Shown piece by piece: positions 45,236-47,102 of a stretch of DNA of 47,102 nt. The DNA is taken from the NCBI GenBank assembly GCA_949293905.1, contig CASFFG010000007.1, positions 1 to 47,102 on the forward strand, written 5' to 3'. Both the position numbers and the translations under genes were made by a program. The DNA comes from an uncultured Christensenella sp. (GTDB taxonomy: Bacteria > Bacillota > Clostridia > Christensenellales > UBA1242). The notes beneath the pieces are model-generated. The model saw only the letters and a program-made list of their open reading frames with translations. It ran no database searches and was not told the DNA's origin. Position 1 is the stretch's first letter, and every line of letters begins with the position of its first letter.

Positions 45236-45271
45236 CGTGGGAGAGTAAATCTAATATGCTCACTAACCACG
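45236..45271 (+). promoter_or_regulatory. Putative L1-binding autoregulatory site in the rplK leader
   Basis: CGTGG (45236-45240) pairs with CCACG (45267-45271). Inside are GAG and CTC, with ACTAA unpaired on the 3' side, giving GTGGGAG...CTCACTAACCAC. This resembles the L1 site of 23S rRNA (GGUGGGAG...GAAAUACCACC), where two short helices flank an asymmetric loop. L1 repression of the rplK-rplA mRNA through such mimicry is established in other bacteria; here it is inferred. Confidence 0.65.
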
Positions 45272-45296
45272 CCATATATAAGGAAAGGAGGATTTT

Positions 45297-45734
45297 ATGG
45301 CAAAAAAAGTTAAATCTGTCGTTAAAATTCAACTTCCTGCAGGTAAGGCTACACCAGCGCCACCAGTTGGTTCATCTCTTGGACCACACGGCATTAATAT
45401 CGCAGGATTTTGTAAGGAATTTAATGACAAGACGGCGAGCCAAGCAGGATTCATTATCCCTTGTGTAATCACCATTTATGAGGATAGAAGTTTTGACTTT
45501 ATCCTTAAAGCACCACCTGCTGCTGACCTAATTAAAAAGGAAGCAGGTATCGAGAAAGGAACAGATAAATCTCGAAACAAAGTTGGAAAAATTACAGTCG
45601 AACAACTTAGAAAAATTGCTGAAACTAAGATGCAGGACCTTAATGCTAGCAGTATTGAAGCCGCTATGAGCATGATTGCTGGTTCTTGTCGTAGTATGGG
45701 CGTCACAGTGGAGGGCTACAATGAAAAGAAGTAA
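45297..45734 (+). CDS. rplK: 50S ribosomal protein L11
   Basis: The 145-residue protein of the GTPase-associated centre. N-terminal domain with [20 protein letters not shown] and [16 protein letters not shown], linker, and the rRNA-binding C-terminal domain with [20 protein letters not shown] and [12 protein letters not shown] strong AAGGAGG site precedes the ATG. It overlaps rplA by 14 bases. Confidence 0.97.
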   Translation: MAKKVKSVVKIQLPAGKATPAPPVGSSLGPHGINIAGFCKEFNDKTASQAGFIIPCVITIYEDRSFDFILKAPPAADLIKKEAGIEKGTDKSRNKVGKITVEQLRKIAETKMQDLNASSIEAAMSMIAGSCRSMGVTVEGYNEKK

Positions 45735-46407
45735 GAATTATGTTGAAGCATCAAAACTAGTGGACAAGTCTAAACTTTACGACCCAAAGGAAGCAATGAA
45801 TGTAGTCCTTAGTACAAGTAAGGCTAAATTTGACGAAACGGTTGAACTTCATGTAAAACTTGGCGTCGATGGGCGTAACGCTGACCAACAAGTGCGTGGC
45901 GTTGTCGTTCTTCCAGAAGGTACTGGTAAATCTGTTCGCGTATTAGTTATTGCTAAAGGCGATAAGGCAGAAGAAGCGAGAAAAGCAGGCGCAGACATCG
46001 TTGGAGATGATGAAATTATCGCTAAAATTATGTCAGGCAACTGGTTAGATTTCGATGTATGTATCACAACCCCTGATATGATGGGTGCGCTCGGTAGATG
46101 TGCGCGTATCTTAGGACCTAAGGGCTTAATGCCAAACCCTAAGAGTGGCACTGTTACTATGGACGTAACTAAGGCTATTAAAGATGTAAAGGCTGGTAAG
46201 GTTGAATATCGTCTTGATAAGCAGAATATTATCCATGTTCGTATCGGTAAGGTTAGTTTCGGTGCAGACCGTTTATACAATAACTTAACTACTGTTATGG
46301 ACGCAATCATTAAGGCAAAACCAAGTGCCGCAAAAGGTACTTACATTAAGTCATGCTATTTAGCAACGACTATGGGACCTAGTGTTAAGGTTTCATACAG
46401 CATGTAA
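45721..46407 (+). CDS. rplA: 50S ribosomal protein L1
   Basis: The 228-residue L1-stalk protein and probable repressor of its own mRNA. It shows [40 protein letters not shown] and the end region [25 protein letters not shown]. The ATG at 45721 has GGAGG seven bases before it, inside rplK, and gives the normal length. An open frame extends to 45676 but would add 15 unsupported residues. A terminator follows directly. Confidence 0.97.
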   Translation: MKRSKNYVEASKLVDKSKLYDPKEAMNVVLSTSKAKFDETVELHVKLGVDGRNADQQVRGVVVLPEGTGKSVRVLVIAKGDKAEEARKAGADIVGDDEIIAKIMSGNWLDFDVCITTPDMMGALGRCARILGPKGLMPNPKSGTVTMDVTKAIKDVKAGKVEYRLDKQNIIHVRIGKVSFGADRLYNNLTTVMDAIIKAKPSAAKGTYIKSCYLATTMGPSVKVSYSM

Positions 46408-46411
46408 TAAG

Positions 46412-46438
46412 AAATTCCACTAAATGTGGAATTTTTTT
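46412..46438 (+). terminator. Rho-independent terminator after rplA
   Basis: AAATTCCAC (46412-46420), loop TAAAT, GTGGAATTT (46426-46434), then T residues. It closes the rplK-rplA operon. Confidence 0.9.
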
Positions 46439-46893
46439 GTGCAATAAATTTATAAAAAAAATTAAAAAATGAATAAAAATAATAAAAAATATAAATAAAA
46501 TACCGTTTTTATGTGTTTTTAATAAAATTTTTATTAATTTTTTATAAAAAGTATTAAATCATTAAAATCTTTATTACAATGCTTAGTTCTATTAGTAAAT
46601 TCGCTAAATAATAGTAAAATTTAATGAATTCTCCATTTTGAAAAATATAGAAATAATTAATTTAATATTCAAATTTAATAAAAAATAATTAAATTTTTCA
46701 AAAAAAATTATAAATTTATTGCATTTTAATATATTTTTCATAAAATTTTTAATTTTTTATAGAATTTTTTAAAATTTTTTAATTTTTTAATTGATTGATG
46801 AACTTTTGCGTGCAAAAATAATGTATTTTATTTATTAAATAGTTTTATATTATTTAGGGAAAAAATAAAAAGCAAAATATGTCGAAATATGTT
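46439..46893. other. Very AT-rich spacer without recognised genes
   Basis: About 455 bases of nearly pure A/T sequence between the rplA terminator and the promoter of the last gene. No coding frame, no L10 leader and no tRNA was seen. A weak imperfect hairpin near 46873-46900 with a T-run could be a terminator, but nothing upstream needs it. Confidence 0.5.
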
Positions 46894-46921
46894 TTGTTTT
46901 TTTAAAAATGTTGTGTATAAT
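46894..46921 (+). promoter_or_regulatory. Promoter of the exported protein gene at the window end
   Basis: TTGTTT (46894-46899), a 16-base spacer and TATAAT (46916-46921), 56 bases before the ATG. The -10 box is perfect; the -35 is weak. Confidence 0.55.
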
Positions 46922-46977
46922 AAAAGTATAACAAAGTTATTTTATTTTTGACCGAAATTTGTGAACAGGGGGGTATT

Positions 46978-47102
46978 ATGAAAAAACTATCTCAAAAAGC
47001 GGTAAAAATTACAATAAGGAGTATAGTAGCAGTTTTGTTATGTTCCGCACTGGTATTATCTGGTGTAGGAATATATTTTGCAAATAACAGAACGAAGTCG
47101 CC
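46978..47102 (+). CDS. Exported protein, N-terminal part only (runs off the window)
   Basis: AGGGGGG precedes the ATG. The first 41 codons encode a basic start and a hydrophobic stretch, SIVAVLLCSALVLSGVGIYFA, typical of a Sec signal peptide or membrane anchor, followed by NNRTKS. There is no lipobox Cys after the hydrophobic core. The rest of the gene lies outside the window, so its family cannot be named. Confidence 0.7.
   Translation, partial: MKKLSQKAVKITIRSIVAVLLCSALVLSGVGIYFANNRTKS

Noticed and set aside
45676..45720. Upstream start for ribosomal protein L1
   Set aside because: The ATG at 45721 has a strong GGAGG and gives the standard L1 length and N-terminus.
46873..46900. Hairpin with T-run in the final spacer
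   Set aside because: Pairing is imperfect with bulges, and no gene upstream lacks a terminator, so it is not listed as a terminator.

Overview
The window looks like a chromosome segment of an endospore-forming, low-GC Clostridia-type Firmicute, probably an uncultured lineage. The reasons are very AT-rich spacers, Gram-positive Shine-Dalgarno sites and sigma-A promoters, a phenylalanine T-box, and sporulation and germination genes (ypeB, gerKA-KB-KC, spoIIE). I could not recognise any tRNA, rRNA, CRISPR array or insertion sequence. All 32 complete, intact genes end in TAA (20) or TAG (12). None ends in TGA.

Layout. 0.1-11 kb: germination protein YpeB, a 2760-residue Ig-like surface protein, and an acyl-ACP thioesterase translationally coupled to it. 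11-18 kb: a minus-strand protein with a diadenylate-cyclase-like (DAC-like) sensor domain, a decayed WG-repeat gene, two hypothetical proteins, a P-type ATPase, a ferritin-like diiron protein and a PRC-barrel protein. 18.5-27 kb: a 1505-residue lipoprotein with a degenerate transglutaminase domain, followed closely by the overlapping germinant-receptor genes gerKA, gerKB and gerKC. 27-31.7 kb (minus strand): a T-box-controlled pheS-pheT operon, probably including a class I glutamine amidotransferase. 31.9-35.7 kb: spoIIE and tilS, a pairing also found in Bacillus.

35.8-43.5 kb: a frameshifted small gene, a NUDIX hydrolase, a diacylglycerol-kinase-fold protein without the catalytic motif, a TasA/camelysin-like exported protein coupled to rmuC, a VanW/G5 protein, a two-gene minus-strand cassette of phage-tail flavour (57-residue protein plus leucine-rich protein), and a membrane protein with an acidic tail. 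43.5-46.4 kb: rpmG-secE-nusG, an unknown 128-residue gene, then rplK-rplA with its own promoter and a leader resembling the L1 site on 23S rRNA. A terminator follows rplA, so rplJ-rplL do not continue here. The last gene, a signal-peptide protein, runs off the window end.

The themes are spore formation and germination, a large exported-protein load, and core translation genes. Several genes keep a recognisable fold but have lost catalytic or processing residues: the transglutaminase Cys, the kinase GGDGT, the GerC lipobox Cys, and altered DAC DGA/RHR motifs. I did not find one obviously complete new multi-gene defence or biosynthetic system. The best leads are the absence of TGA stops, the inactive-looking transglutaminase lipoprotein beside the germinant receptor, the DAC-like sensor protein, and the rearranged nusG-rplKA region.
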